Shown: positions 11,060 to 22,491 of the stretch, one piece after another
How the letters are laid out: every line of letters starts with the position of its first letter
Numbering within the stretch: position 1 is the stretch's first letter
Origin: Theropithecus gelada
Taxonomy: Eukaryota > Chordata > Mammalia > Primates > Cercopithecidae
DNA: 64,000 nt
Assembly (NCBI RefSeq): GCF_003255815.1
Contig: NC_037683.1
Span: forward strand, 74,314,179 to 74,378,178
Direction of reading: 5' to 3'
The notes under the pieces: model-generated
Database searches by the model: none
The model's input: the letters and a program-made list of their open reading frames with translations, nothing else
Told to the model about the DNA's origin: nothing
Made by a program: the position numbers and the translations under genes

Positions 11060-12080
11060 CAGATGTGAAAGAATTGGTGCAATAATTCTAACATCATGAA
11101 AGATCTGAATATGATGATACCATTAAAAAAAAAAAATCATGATAGCTCTCCAGCAGTGGTCCCTAAACAAAAAGGAAACTCAGAAAAGACAAAGAATTCA
11201 AAGCATGGATTGCAGGAAAGCTCAATGAGGTTCAAAACAATATTGAAAATCAGTACAAAGAAAATTCTAAAGCAATCTAAGAAACGAAGAAAGAGATAAG
11301 CATCCTAAAAAGAAATTAATCAGAGGTCTGGAATTGAAAAACTCAAACAATTTCAAAACATAAGTGTAATATTTATCAATAGACTGAGCCAAGAAGAAAG
11401 AATCCCAGAGCTTGAAGACAGAGCTTTTTTTTTTTTTTTGAACTAAAGCAGAAAAAAAAATAATTTTTAAAAATGAAGAAAATCTTCACAAAATACAGGA
11501 TTAAGAAAAGCAAACAAACCTATGAATTATTAGCATTTCTGAGAGAGAAGGGGGAAAAGTCAACAACCTGAAAAAGGTATTTAATAAAACAATTCAAGAA
11601 AATGTTCTTAATCTTGCAAGAGAGGTAAACATCCAGATACAAGAAATCCAGAGAACACCTGTGGGATACTATACAAAATGAACATCACAAGGCATATCGT
11701 CACCAGTGTCCAACGTCAATGCTAAAGAGAAAATCTTAAAGGCAGCTGGAGAAAAACATCAGATCACACACAAAGAGAACCCCATCAGGCTAACAGCAGA
11801 CTTCTCAGCAGAAACTTTACAAGCCAGGAGATTTCGGGAGCCTATATTCAGTACTCTTTAAAAGAGGAAATTCCAACCAAGAATTTTATATCCTGCCAAA
11901 TTAAGCTTCATAGGTGAAGGAGAAATAAAATCTTTTCCAGACAAGCAGGCATGAGGGGAATTTGTTACCACTAGACCAGCCTTACATGACATCTTTAAAG
12001 GAGTTCTAAACATAGAAACAAAAGAAAAAATACTTGCTACTACAAAAACACAGTTAAGTATATAGCTCACTTACTCTATA
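11060..12080 (+). pseudogene. L1 ORF1 remnant, heavily decayed
   Basis: ORF1 encodes the L1 RNA-binding chaperone (coiled coil, RRM, C-terminal domain). Here only similarity remains: a lysine-rich stretch at 11,096-11,299, coiled-coil-type text ending 'cttgaagacagagc' near 11,410, and C-terminal-domain-like text from about 11,560 to 12,000. Stops and frameshifts break every frame, and the longest open piece is under 70 codons. It cannot give a functional product. Confidence 0.7.
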
Positions 12081-12124
12081 AAGCAACTACAAAATGGAAA
12101 CTACAATGTGATCAGCTAACAACT

Positions 12125-13296
12125 TCACAGTAGGATCAAAACCTCACATACCAATATCAACCTGGAATGTAAATTGTCTAAAGGCCCCACTGAAAAAGCA
12201 CAGTTAAAAACTAGATTTAAAAAAAATAAGACACATCCATCTGCTATCTTCAAGAGACCCATCTCACATGTAATAATACCCATAGGCTCAAAGTAAAGGG
12301 TTGAAGAAGGACCTATCACACAACAGAAAACAAAAAAAGAGCAGGTCACTATTTTTATATTAGACAAAACAGACCTTGAACCAACAACTGTAAAAAAAGG
12401 ACAAAGGGCATTACATAATAAAGCATTCAATTCAACAAGACTTAATTGTCCTAAATATATATGTACCCAACATTAGAGAACCTACATTCATAAAACAACT
12501 AATTCTAGACCTTTGAAAAGACCCAGTCACACAATAGTAGTGGGGAACTTCAACACCCACTGACAGTGTTAGACAGATCATCAAGGCACAAAACTAAAGA
12601 AGAAATTCTGGACTTAAATCAACACATGATCAATTGGACCTAATAGACATCTACCGAATACTCCATCCATCAACCATAGAATACATATTCTTCTCATATA
12701 CACAAGGACAATACTCCAAGATAGGCCACATGCTTGGCCATAAAGCCAGTTTCAACAAATTCAAAACAATCAAAATCATACCTCTATAAGTCATTAGGCA
12801 AAGCCAGCATCACCTGGCAAAGACACAACAAAAAAGAAAAACGACAGGCCAATATCGCTGATGAACATAGATGAAAAAATCCTCAACAAAATGCTAGCAA
12901 ACCAAATCCAGCAGCACATCAAATAGTTAATTTAACACAATCAAGTAGGCTTCATTCGTGGAATGCAAGGTTAGTTCAATGTACTCAAATCAATAAATGT
13001 GATCCACCACATAAACAGAATTTAAGATGAAAATTATATCATCTCAATAGATGCAAAAAAATCCAACATTCCTTCATGATACAACCCCTCAAGAAACTAG
13101 GCATCAAAAGAACATAGTTGAAAATAATAAGAGCCACTTATGACAAACCCACAGCCAACATCATACTGAATGGGCAAAAGCTGGAAGCATTCGCCTTGAG
13201 ACCTGGAACAAGACAAGGATGCTCCCTCTCACCACTCCTATTCAAGGTAGTACTGGAAGTCCTAACTAGAGCAATCAGGCAAAAGAAAAGATAAAG
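12125..13296 (+). pseudogene. L1 ORF2 remnant, internally deleted and broken off
   Basis: ORF2 encodes the L1 endonuclease and reverse transcriptase. The start-proximal text (about 12,125-12,200) is followed by endonuclease-type text ('ctaatagacatctaccgaat' at 12,639). A deletion near 12,785 then joins to RT-domain text: 'catcctcaacaaaatgctagc'-type at about 12,880, 'catactgaatgggcaaaag' at 13,163 and 'caatcaggcaaaag' near 13,273. The element is interrupted before the FADD catalytic block. Multiple stops are present. Confidence 0.75.
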
Positions 13297-16200
13297 ATAG
13301 ACCCTAATGCAGTAATAGCTCAAAACTTCAACATTCCACTCTCAGCACTGGACAGATCATCCAGACAAAAAAATCAGGAAAGAAACATTGGACTTAATCC
13401 ACACTACAGACAAAAATTAACCTAATATATTTGCAGAACATTTCATCTAATGGCTGCAGAATGCATATTCTTCTCAGCACACAGATCATTCCCAAGGATA
13501 GATTATATGTTAGCCCACAATACAAGTCTTAAGAAAAAAAGAGAAATGATATAAAGTATCTTCTCTGACCACAGTGGAATAAAACTAGAAATCTCTAACA
13601 ACAGGAATTTTGGAAACATACAAACACATGGAAATTAAACAACATGTTCCTGAATTATCACCAGGTTGCTGAAGAAATTAAAAAGGAAATTTTAAAGTTT
13701 CTTAAAACAAACAAAACTGGAAATACAACATACTAAGACCTATAGGATATAATAATAGCAGTATTGAGGAAAGTTTAAAAATTTATAGCAATAAGTGCCT
13801 ACATCAAAAAAATAGAAAAACTTCAAATAAACAACCTGATGACACACCTTAAAGCACTAGAAAAGCAAGAGCAACATAAAAATGGTAGAAGATAATAAAT
13901 ATCAGAGCAGAAATAAATGAAACTGAAAATTTAAAAATACAAAAGATCAACAAAATAAGTTGTTTTTTGAAAAGATAAAAGTAACAAAACTTCAGACTAA
14001 CAAAAAAAAAAAGAGAAGATCTAAATGAATAAAATCAGAGATGAAAATGGAAACATTATAACCAATACCACAGAAATCCAAAGGATCATTAGAGGCTATG
14101 CTCAACAGCTATATCCCGATAAATTGGAAAACTCAGAAGAAATGACTAAGTTCCTAGACATATACAATCTACCAAGATTGAACAATGAAGAAATTCAAAG
14201 CCTGAATAGATCAATAACAAGTAATGAGATCAAAGCTGTAATAAATTGTCTCCCAGGAAAGAGAAGCAGAGGACCCAATGGCTTCACTGCTCAATTTCAT
14301 CAAACATTTAACAGAGCACTAATATCAATTCTACTCAAACTATTCCCAAAAATAGAGGAAATACTTCCAAGCTCACTCTATGAGACCAATATTACCCTGA
14401 TACCAAAATCAGACAAAGATGTCAAAAAAAGAAAATTACAGACCAATATCCCTGATGAGTATTGATGCTGAAACCCTCAACAATACACTAGCAAATTGAA
14501 TTCAACAACACTTAAAAAGATCATTCAGCCGGGTGCGGTGGCTCATGCCTGTAATCCCAGCACTTTGGGAGGCCGAGGCGGGCGGATCAAAAGATCAGGA
14601 GATTGAGACCACGGTGAAACCCTGTCTCTACTAAAAATACAAAAAATTAGCCGGGCGCGGTGGCGGGCGCCTGTAGTCCCAGCTACTTGGGAGGCTGAGG
14701 CAGGAGAATGGCAGGAACCCGGGAGGTGGAGCTTGCAGTGAGCCAAGATGGCGTCACTGCACTCCAGCCAGGGGTACAGAGCGAGACTACATCTCAAAAA
14801 AAAAAAAAGGTCGTTCATCATAACCAAGTAGGATTTACCCTAGGGATGCAGGGATGGTTCAACAAATGCAAATCAATCAATGTGATACATCATATCAACA
14901 GAATAAAGGAAATAAACCATATGATCATTTCATATGAGTCATATCAAAAAGTATTGGATAAAATTTAACATCCCTTCATGAAAAAAAAAATCCTCAAAAA
15001 ACTGGGTACAGAAGGAACATACTTGAGCACAATAAAAGCCATATATGAACAACACACAGCTAGTATCATGCTGAACAGCAAAAAACTGAAAGGCTTTGAT
15101 CTAAGACCTGGAACACAACAAGGATTTCCACTTCCAGCACTCTTATTAAACATAGTAATAGAAGTCCTAGCAAGAGCAATTAGGCAAGAGAAAGAAATAA
15201 AGGGCATGCAAATTGGAAAGGAAGAAGTCAAATTATCCTTGTTTGCAGATGATATGATCTTACATTTGGAAAAACCTAAAGACTCCATCAATAAACTATT
15301 AGAACTGATAAATTCAGTAAAGTTGCAGGATACAAAATCAACATACAAAAATCAGTAGTAGCATTTCTATATGCCAACGATGAACAATCTGAAAAAGAAT
15401 TCAAGAAAGTAATCACATTTGAAATAGTAACAATAAAATAAAATTTTAAAATAAAATAGGAATTAACCAAAGAAATGAAAGCCCTCTACAATGAAAACTG
15501 TAAAACACTGATGAAAGAAATTCAAGAGTACAGAAAAAAATGGAAAGATATTCCATGCTCATGGATTTGAAAAATCAATATTGTTAAAATGTCCATACTA
15601 TCCAAAGCAATCTACAGATTGAATGTAATCCCAACCAAAATACCAATAACATTTTTCACAGAAATAGAAAAAACAACATAAAATTTATATGGAACCGCAA
15701 GAGATGGAGAATAGCCAAAGCTATCAAGGGCAAAAAGAAAATAACTGGAGGAATCACATTACCTGACTTCAAATTACACAACAGAGCTATAGTAACCAAA
15801 ACAACATTTTACTGGCAAACAAATAGACAAAAAATAGAACAGAATAGAGGACCCAGAATAAATCCTTACTGCACTTGTTTTCAACAAAGGTATCAAGAAC
15901 ATACACTGGGGAAAGGACAATCTTTTCAATAATTGGTGCTGGGGAAACTGGATATCCATATGCAAAAGCATGAAACTAGACTTCTATCTCTTGCCATATA
16001 CAAAAATCAAATGGAAATGATTAAAGATTTAAATCTAAGATCTCAAACTACTGAACTACTAAAAGAAAACATTAGGGAAACTCTTTAGGATATGAATCTG
16101 GGCAAAGATTTTTTGAGTAATAACTGACAGGCATAGGCAACCAAAGAAAAACTGGACAAGTAGGATCACATCAAGCTTAAAAACTTTTGCACAGCAAAGG

Positions 16201-16680
16201 AAACAATCAACAATGTGAAGAGAAAATCCATGGAATAGGAGAAAATATTTGCAAACTATTCATCTAACAAGGGATTAATAATCAAGATATATATGGAGCT
16301 CAAACAGCTCTATAGGAAAAAAAATCTAAATCTGATTTTAAAATGGGCAAAAGATTTATATAGATATTTATCAAAAGAAGACACACAAATGGCAAACAGG
16401 CATATAAAAAAGTGCTCAACATCATTGATCATCAGAGAAATTCAAATTGAAACTACAATGAGATACTATCTCACCCCAGTTAAAATAGCTTTTATCCAAA
16501 ACACAGGCAATAACAAATGCTGGTGAGGATGTGGAGAAAAGGGAACCCTCATACGCTGTTGGTAGAAATGTAAATTAGCACAACTACTATGAAGAAGAGT
16601 TTGAAGATTTCTCAAAAAACTCAAAATACAGCTACATAGAATCCAGAAATTCCACTGCTAGATATATACCCCAAAGAAAG
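13297..16680 (+). pseudogene. L1 ORF2 remnant of the nested element
   Basis: The largest open pieces are 14,025-14,465 (linker and RT fingers, about 146 codons), 14,978-15,358 (RT palm, 126 codons) and 16,293-16,526 (C-terminal part). The palm piece keeps an F-A-D-D catalytic signature, encoded near 15,241-15,255, followed by M-I-L-H-L. The frame is destroyed by an Alu insertion at 14,528 and by many stops and frameshifts. It is a fossil of the non-LTR retrotransposon polymerase, with no expected activity. Confidence 0.8.
14528..14808 (+). mobile_element. Alu (AluY-like) with target-site duplication
   Basis: Starts GCCGGGTGCGGTGGCTCATG and contains the A/B-box left arm, the mid A-rich linker 'actaaaaatacaaaaaatta', the right arm and an A tail. 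'Ggaggtggagcttgcagtg' and 'ggcgggcgcctgtagtccc' are AluY-type states. About a dozen bases are missing between 'gagattgagacca' and 'cggtgaaacc'. Flanking repeats AAAAGATCATTCA (14,515-14,527) and AAAAGGTCGTTCA (14,805-14,817) form the duplication. It splits the ORF2 remnant of the L1MA-like element and so postdates it. Confidence 0.92.
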
Positions 16681-17345
16681 GAAATCAGTATATCAAAGAC
16701 ATCTGCACTTTCATGTTTATTGCTGCACTATTCAAAACAGTTAAGATTTGGAAGCAACCCAAGTGTCCATCAACAGATGACTGAATAAAGAAAATGTGGT
16801 ACATACACATAACTGAGTACTACTCAGCCTTAAAAAAAATGAGATCTTATTATTTGCAGCAACATGGATGGAACTGGAGGACATTATGTTAAGTGCAGGA
16901 CATTATGTTAATTACAAATAAGCCAGACACAAAAAGACAAACTTCACATGTTCTAACTTATTTGTGGGAGCTAAAAATTAAAACAATTGAATTCTTGGAG
17001 ATATTTCAGTAGAACGATAGTTACCAAAGGCTGAGAACAGTAGTAGGGGGAGGAGAGTAAATGGGATAGTTCATGAACACAAAAACATAGTTAGATAGAA
17101 TGAATAAGATCTAGTATTTGATAGCACAACAGGGTGACTACAGTGAACAATAATATATTGTACATTTAAAAATATCTAAAAGAGTACAATTGCACTGTTT
17201 GTAATACAAAGAAAGGATAAATGCTTGAGATGATGACTATCCCAATTACCCTTATGTGATTATTATGCATTATATGTCTGCGTCAAAATAGCTTATGTAC
17301 CTCATGAATATATACATACATATCTACTATGCACCCACAAAAATT

Positions 17346-19235
17346 AAACATGAAAATATAAGTAGCATTTCTATACATCAATAACATTCAAGTTCAGAGA
17401 CAAATCAAGAATACAATCCAATTTAAAATAGCCACAAATATATATTTAGGGTTGCATCTAACAAAAGAGGTGAAAGATCTCTACAAGAAAAACTACAAAA
17501 CATTGCTGAAAGATGATACAAATAGAAAACATCCCATGCTTATGGATTCCAACAACCAGTGTTGTTAAAATGGCCATACTGCCCAAAGCCATCTGCAGAT
17601 TCAATGCTGTTTCAAAGCAATCCTAACCAAAAACAACGAAGCTAGAGGCCTCACAATACCTGATTTCAGACTATGAGGCTACAATAACCAAAACAGCATG
17701 GTACTGGTACAAAAACAGACACATAGACAAATGGAACAGAATAGATAGCCTAGAAATAAAGCAGCACACCTACAATCATCTGATCTTTCACAAAGTCAAC
17801 AAAAATAAGCTATGTGGAAAGGACTGCCTATTCAATAAATGATACCAGGATGGCTGGCTAGCCATATGCAGAAGAATGAAACTAGACCCCCACCTTTCAC
17901 TATATACAAAAATTAACTCAACATGGATTCAAGATTTACATGTAAGACCTCAAACTATAAGGATTCTAAAAAATAAAAAAACTAGGAAACACCATTCCTG
18001 ACATCAGCCTTGGGAAATAATCTATGACAAAAGCCTCAAACAATTTCAATGAAACCAAAAATTGACAAGTTGGATCTAACGAAATGAAAGAGCTTCTGGA
18101 CAGCAAAAGAAACTATCAACACAATAAGCAATCTACAGAATGGGAGAAAATATATGCAAATGATGCATCTTACAAAGGTATAATATCCAGAATCTATAAA
18201 GCACTTAAATAATTGAACAAGCAAAAAAGTAAATAAATAAAAATACCCAGGCTGGGCGTGGTGACTCACACCTGTAATCCCAGCACTTTAGGAGGCCAAG
18301 GCAGGCAGATCACCTGGGGTCAGGAGTTCAAGACCAGCCTGGCTGATATGGTGAAACCCTGTCTCTACTAAAAATACAAAAATTAACCAGGTGTGGTAGT
18401 GCACGCCTGTAATCCCAGCTACTTGGAAGGCTGAGGCAGAATTGCTTGAATCCTGGAGGCAGAGGTTTCAATGAACTGAGATTGCGCCACTGCACTCCAG
18501 CCTGAGGACAGAGCAAGATTCTCAAAACAAAAAAAAAATTAAAAAGTGGGAAATAGACAAATCACATATTAAAAAGTCAAAAAAACAACGGAAGCTAGTG
18601 TGGCTGCAGAAAAAAAGAGAATGCTTACACACTGTTTGTGGGAATGTAAATTAGTTCAGTCCCGTGGAAAGCAGTTTGGAAATTTCTCAAAGAACTTAAA
18701 ACGGAGATACCATATGACCCAGCAATCCCATTACTGGGCATTTATCCAAAAGAAAATTAATTGCTCTACCATAAAGACACATGCACTTGTATGTTCATTG
18801 AAGCACTATTCACAATAGCAAAGACATGGAATCAACCAAAGTGTTCATTGATGGTAGATTGGATAAAGAAAATGTGGTATATATATATACCATGGAATAC
18901 TATGCAGCCATAAAAAAGAAGGAAATCATGTCCTTTGCAGCAACATAGATGCAGCTGGAAGCCATTTTCCTAAGCAAATTAATGCAGAAACAGAAAAATA
19001 AACACAGTATGTCCTCACTTGTAAGTGGGAGCTAAACATTGGGCAGACGTAGACATAAAGATGACAAAAATAGACACTGTGGATTACTAGAGGGGGCAGG
19101 AAAGAAGCATGAGGGTACTACACTTACTACCTGGGTGATAGGATCATTTATATCCCAAACCTCAGCATCACACAATATGCCCATGTAACAAACCTGCTCA
19201 TGTACCCCCTAAACTTAAAAGTTGAAATTATTTTA
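17346..19235 (+). mobile_element. L1PB-like element, resumed 3' half
   Basis: It resumes with ORF2 text downstream of the RT core ('gcatttctatacatcaataac'), about 150 bp of L1 further on than where the left half stopped at 13,296. It continues through the C-terminal region ('actgtttgtgggaatgtaaa' at about 18,630) to a 3' UTR ending 'aaacctgctcatgtacccc' and 'taaacttaaaagttgaaatt'. The same orientation and near-continuity with the left half support one element split by the nested L1. An Alu sits inside at 18,250-18,538. Confidence 0.75.
18250..18538 (+). mobile_element. Alu (AluS-like)
   Basis: GGCTGGGCGTGGTGACTCAC opens a full dimer with central linker 'actaaaaatacaaaaatta' and an A-rich tail. 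'Caggagttcaagaccagcctgg' fits AluS/J rather than AluY. It interrupts the L1 ORF2 end between 'aaataaaaataccca' and 'ttaaaaagtggg'. No clean target duplication is visible. Confidence 0.88.
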
Positions 19236-19814
19236 AAAACTGCAGATGTAAGACAAGCTGTTAAACTGGTTGGCTCAATGACTCAATGACACCCTCTATT
19301 CACTAATATTTCCATTCCACCATTCTTAGCATCTGCTTCTAAGGTTGGTTCTATTTATGACCATCAGATTATTTCAACAACAATGGGGCTATATCCTTTC
19401 TTTTTCACGGTGGAAAATAGTGCTTCGGCATGAATCATGAGTCAAAATTATTGTTTTGTTTTCTGATTGGGCCAATGTGAGTCACATCATGCTTACCCTG
19501 GTCAATGTTAGCCTTGGACCTTGAACAAATTACCATTCATTCTATTCCTTCCCTATTGAATAAATGTCCCTGTTACTACACAATAGGAAGAAGGGGTGTT
19601 GGAGAGTCAACAACAATGCATCTTTTATAGTGTTTCACAAGAAAAAAGGTGGATGTGTGACCATTCCAACAGAGAGAAGCCTAGAATATATACAGGGAGA
19701 CACACAGAAGAGTGGGAGAAAAAGTTATAATGACAGGTTGAGTCCACACTATCAAAAAATTTGAGCATCAAGGTGAAGTAATTAATCTTTTAATAAATTA
19801 GGATTTTAAAAATT
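19236..19814. other. Spacer between inverted L1 copies, unassigned
   Basis: No gene or nameable repeat. It separates the plus-strand L1 3' end from the minus-strand L1 3' end. Confidence 0.4.
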
Positions 19815-21350
19815 CTAAATTTTTTAAACTTATCTTAGGTTCAGAGGTACATGTGCTGGTTTGCTATGTAGGTAAACTGCATGTCACGGGGATTTGGTGT
19901 ACAGATTATTTCGTTACTCTGGTAATGAGCATAGTACCTGATAGTTTTCTAATCCTCTCCCTTCTCTTACCCTCCACCCTCAAGTGGGCCCCAATATATG
20001 TTGTTCTCTTCTTTACATCCATGTGTACTCAATGTTTAGCTCCTACTTATAAGTGAGAACATCCAGTGTTTGCTTTTCTCTTCCTGAGTTAGTTGGCTTG
20101 GGATTATGGCCTCCAGCTCCATTCATATTGCTGTAAAGGACACAGTCTTATTCTTTTTCACAGCTGCATAGCATTCCATGATGCATATGTACCAAATTTT
20201 CTTTATCCAATCTATCATTGATGTACATTTAGGTTGATTCCATGACTTTGCTATTATGAAGAGTGCTTTATGGTAGAATGATTTATATTTCTTTGGGTAT
20301 ATACCCAACAATAGGATTGCTGGGTTGAATGGTAGTTCTATTTCAAGTTCTTTGAAAAATTGCCACACTGCTTTTTACAATGGCTAAACTAATCTACATT
20401 CCCACCAGAAATGTATGAATGTCTTATTTTTTCTACACCCTTGTCAACATCTGTTATTTTTTGACTTTTTAATAAGAGCCATTCTGACTGGAGTGAGATG
20501 GTATATCACCGTGGTTTTGATTTTCATTTTCTAATGATTACTGATGTTGAACATTTTTTCATATGCTTGTTGAGTGCATGTATGTCTTCCTTTGAAAAGT
20601 GTCTGCTGACATCTTTTGCCCACTTTTTAATGGGGTTGTTTTTTGTTTAATTTATCTAAGTTCCTTATAGATTCTGGATATTAGACCTTTGTCAGATGCA
20701 TAGTTTGAAAATACATTCTCCCATTCTGTAGGTTGTTTGTTAGTTTCTCTTGCTATGCAGAAGCTCTTTCATTTAATCAGTTTCAACTTGTCAATTTTAT
20801 TTTTGTTGCAATTGTTTTTTATGTCTTCCTCATGGAATCCTTGCCAGGGTCTATGTCCAGGATGGTATTTCCTATGTTATTTTCAATGGTTTTTATAGTA
20901 TTAGGTTTTACATTTAAGTCTTTAATCCATCTTGAGTTTATTTTTGTATATGAAGTAAAGAAGGGATCCAACTTCAATCTTCTGCATATGGCCAGCCTGT
21001 TATACTAGCACCATTTATTAAATAGGGAGTTCTTTTCTCATTGCTTTTTTTGGTCAACTTTCTGAAAGATCAGGTGACTATAGTTGTGTGGTCTTATCCC
21101 TGGGCTCTCTATTATGTTCCATTCGTCTATGTGTCTGTTTTTGTATCAGTACCATGCTGTTTTGGTTACTGTAGCCTTCTAGTATAGTTTGAAGTCAGGT
21201 AACATGATGACTCTAGCTTTGTCCTTTTTACTTAGGATTTCTTTGGCTCTTTGGTCTGCTTTTTGGTTCCATATTAATTCCAGAATAGTTTTTTCTAATT
21301 CTGTGAAAAAAATGATCTTGGTGGTTTTGTTGGGATTTTTTTTTTTTTTT
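19815..21350 (-). mobile_element. 5'-truncated L1, minus strand
   Basis: Read backwards, this is an L1 3' UTR ('ggttcagaggtacatgtgc', 'ggtgtacagattatttcg') followed by the C-terminal half of ORF2 ('ccattctgactggagtgagatgg', 'catagtttgaaaatacattctcc'). It extends about 1.5 kb inward and stops abruptly at a 14-base T run (about 21,337-21,350). A T run at the 5' end of a minus-strand element is unusual, as the poly(A) should be at the other end. No target duplication was found. Confidence 0.85.
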
Positions 21351-21660
21351 AACAAGAAAGGGTCAATAATCAGATAACTACTTTAGAATGATTTATTTGC
21401 AAACCATTTTCAGAATGTTTTAGAGTGAAAAGTAGTCAGTTATTTTCTCAATATATTGTATCAGATTAAATGCACTAAATCCCTAAATTTGATAAAGACA
21501 ACTCTAGTAACAGAAAGTGTTAAGGAGGCTGTGTCTAAGGGACTTTTTGAGTGATGTAAGAGAGAAATAAAGGCAAAGTTGAAAATAACTCAAAATCTGA
21601 GAAGACAGGAATGAGAGTTGCTGGAAGGTGTTAAGGAGAGAAATGAGTTTAGTTTCTAAA
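21351..21660. other. Unassigned AT-rich sequence
   Basis: Nothing recognised. Confidence 0.4.
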
Positions 21661-21905
21661 TTCTAAGGCATTGTATGGAAACTTCCAGCAGGCAGTTAGA
21701 ATTCAGGTCTGAGAATTGAGGGAGAGGTGAGAATTGAATCAATGTGAGCTTGACAGGGAGAGTAAGGAATTAGATAAAGATGGAAAGAGACCAAACACAA
21801 AACTTCAGGTGGCATCTACTTTCTATGAAGAAACATGATTGAAAACTAAGGAAAGTGACTGAGCCAGCAGAGAAGGAGAAAGACAACTGATGTTAGAAGA
21901 GCTGG
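21661..21905 (+). repeat. L2-class LINE fragment
   Basis: 'Acttccagcaggcagttagaattcaggtctgag' type text (in pieces: 'ccagcaggcagttag', 'caggtctgagaattgaggga') is the familiar L2 string. Highly diverged. Confidence 0.5.
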
Positions 21906-22107
21906 ATGAGCATTCCAGGATGAGGCTCCAAGGTAAAGCATGTGGTAACTGCACAAACGTGAAGTAGAATGAAGAATGAGGAAATGCCTGTTTTATTAGG
22001 CGATCTGAGGGTATCTGGTGACATTTTAGAGCCCTAGACTCTTCTTCTGTGTATGGTAGCATCTAGATTTCCACTTTGACAAAAGCAATGGCTGCTTCTT
22101 TCATCAC

Positions 22108-22491
22108 TGTTATGGACTGAATTGTGTCACCCAAAATTCCTATGCTGAGCCCTAATGTGATGGTATTTGGAGATGAGACCTTTGGGAGGTAATTAGGGTT
22201 AAATAGGGTGATAAGTGTAGGGCCCTAATTTAATGGGATTAGTGTCCTTATAAGGAGAAGGAGCACAAATCAGCTCTCTCTTTCCACGCATTCACATAGA
22301 AAAGTCATGTGAGCACACAGTGAGAAGGTGGCCATTTGCAAGCCAGAAAGAAAGCCCTCACTAAAAACCAGCAATGATGGCACCTTGACCTTAGACTTGT
22401 AGCCTCCAGAACTGTGAAAAATAAATAAATGTCAATTGTTTGAGGCACCCACTCTGGAATATTTTGGAATGGCAAGCAAAAGACTAATACA
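22108..22491 (+). mobile_element. Solo LTR, MaLR class (MLT1-like)
   Basis: Opens TGTTATGGACTGAATTGTGTC and closes 'aaagactaataca', the standard MLT1 ends. Internal 'ggagatgagacctttggga', 'ccttataaggagaag' and 'cctccagaactgtgaaaaataaat' agree, the last giving the polyadenylation signal. Length is about 384 bp. No internal region or partner LTR is present. Confidence 0.88.

Larger units (their letters stand above)
10591..13296 (+). mobile_element. Old primate L1 (L1PB-like), 5' half of a split element
   Basis: The order is L1-like: a non-coding 5' segment (10,591 to about 11,050), ORF1 remnants (about 11,060-12,080), then ORF2 remnants from about 12,125. The pre-ORF2 text 'cctgccaaattaagcttcat' and 'tcttttccagacaagcaggc' is typical of the ORF1 end of early primate L1s. 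Inside ORF2 there is a jump at about 12,785 from endonuclease-domain text straight into the segment before the reverse-transcriptase core, so several hundred bases are missing. At 13,296 the sequence breaks inside the RT region and switches back to endonuclease-type text, where a second L1 begins. The continuation appears at about 17,346. Confidence 0.75.
13297..17345 (+). mobile_element. Older-type L1 (L1MA-like) nested in the split L1
   Basis: It begins in endonuclease text (about 13,297, 'cagtaatagctcaaaactt'), runs through linker, RT and C-terminal text, and ends with a 3' UTR closing 'actatgcacccacaaaaatt', which fits L1MA-type ends rather than the L1P-type end of the surrounding copy. 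The 5' end is truncated within ORF2. 'Gaaaagataaagatag' at the left junction and 'gaaaatataagtag' at the right junction look like a degenerate target-site duplication. An Alu interrupts it at 14,528-14,808. Confidence 0.7.

Noticed and set aside
13021..13700. Tandem duplication inside one L1 to explain RT text being followed by endonuclease text
   Set aside because: The second copy continues for 4 kb to its own distinct 3' end, and the first resumes after it; nesting explains this better.
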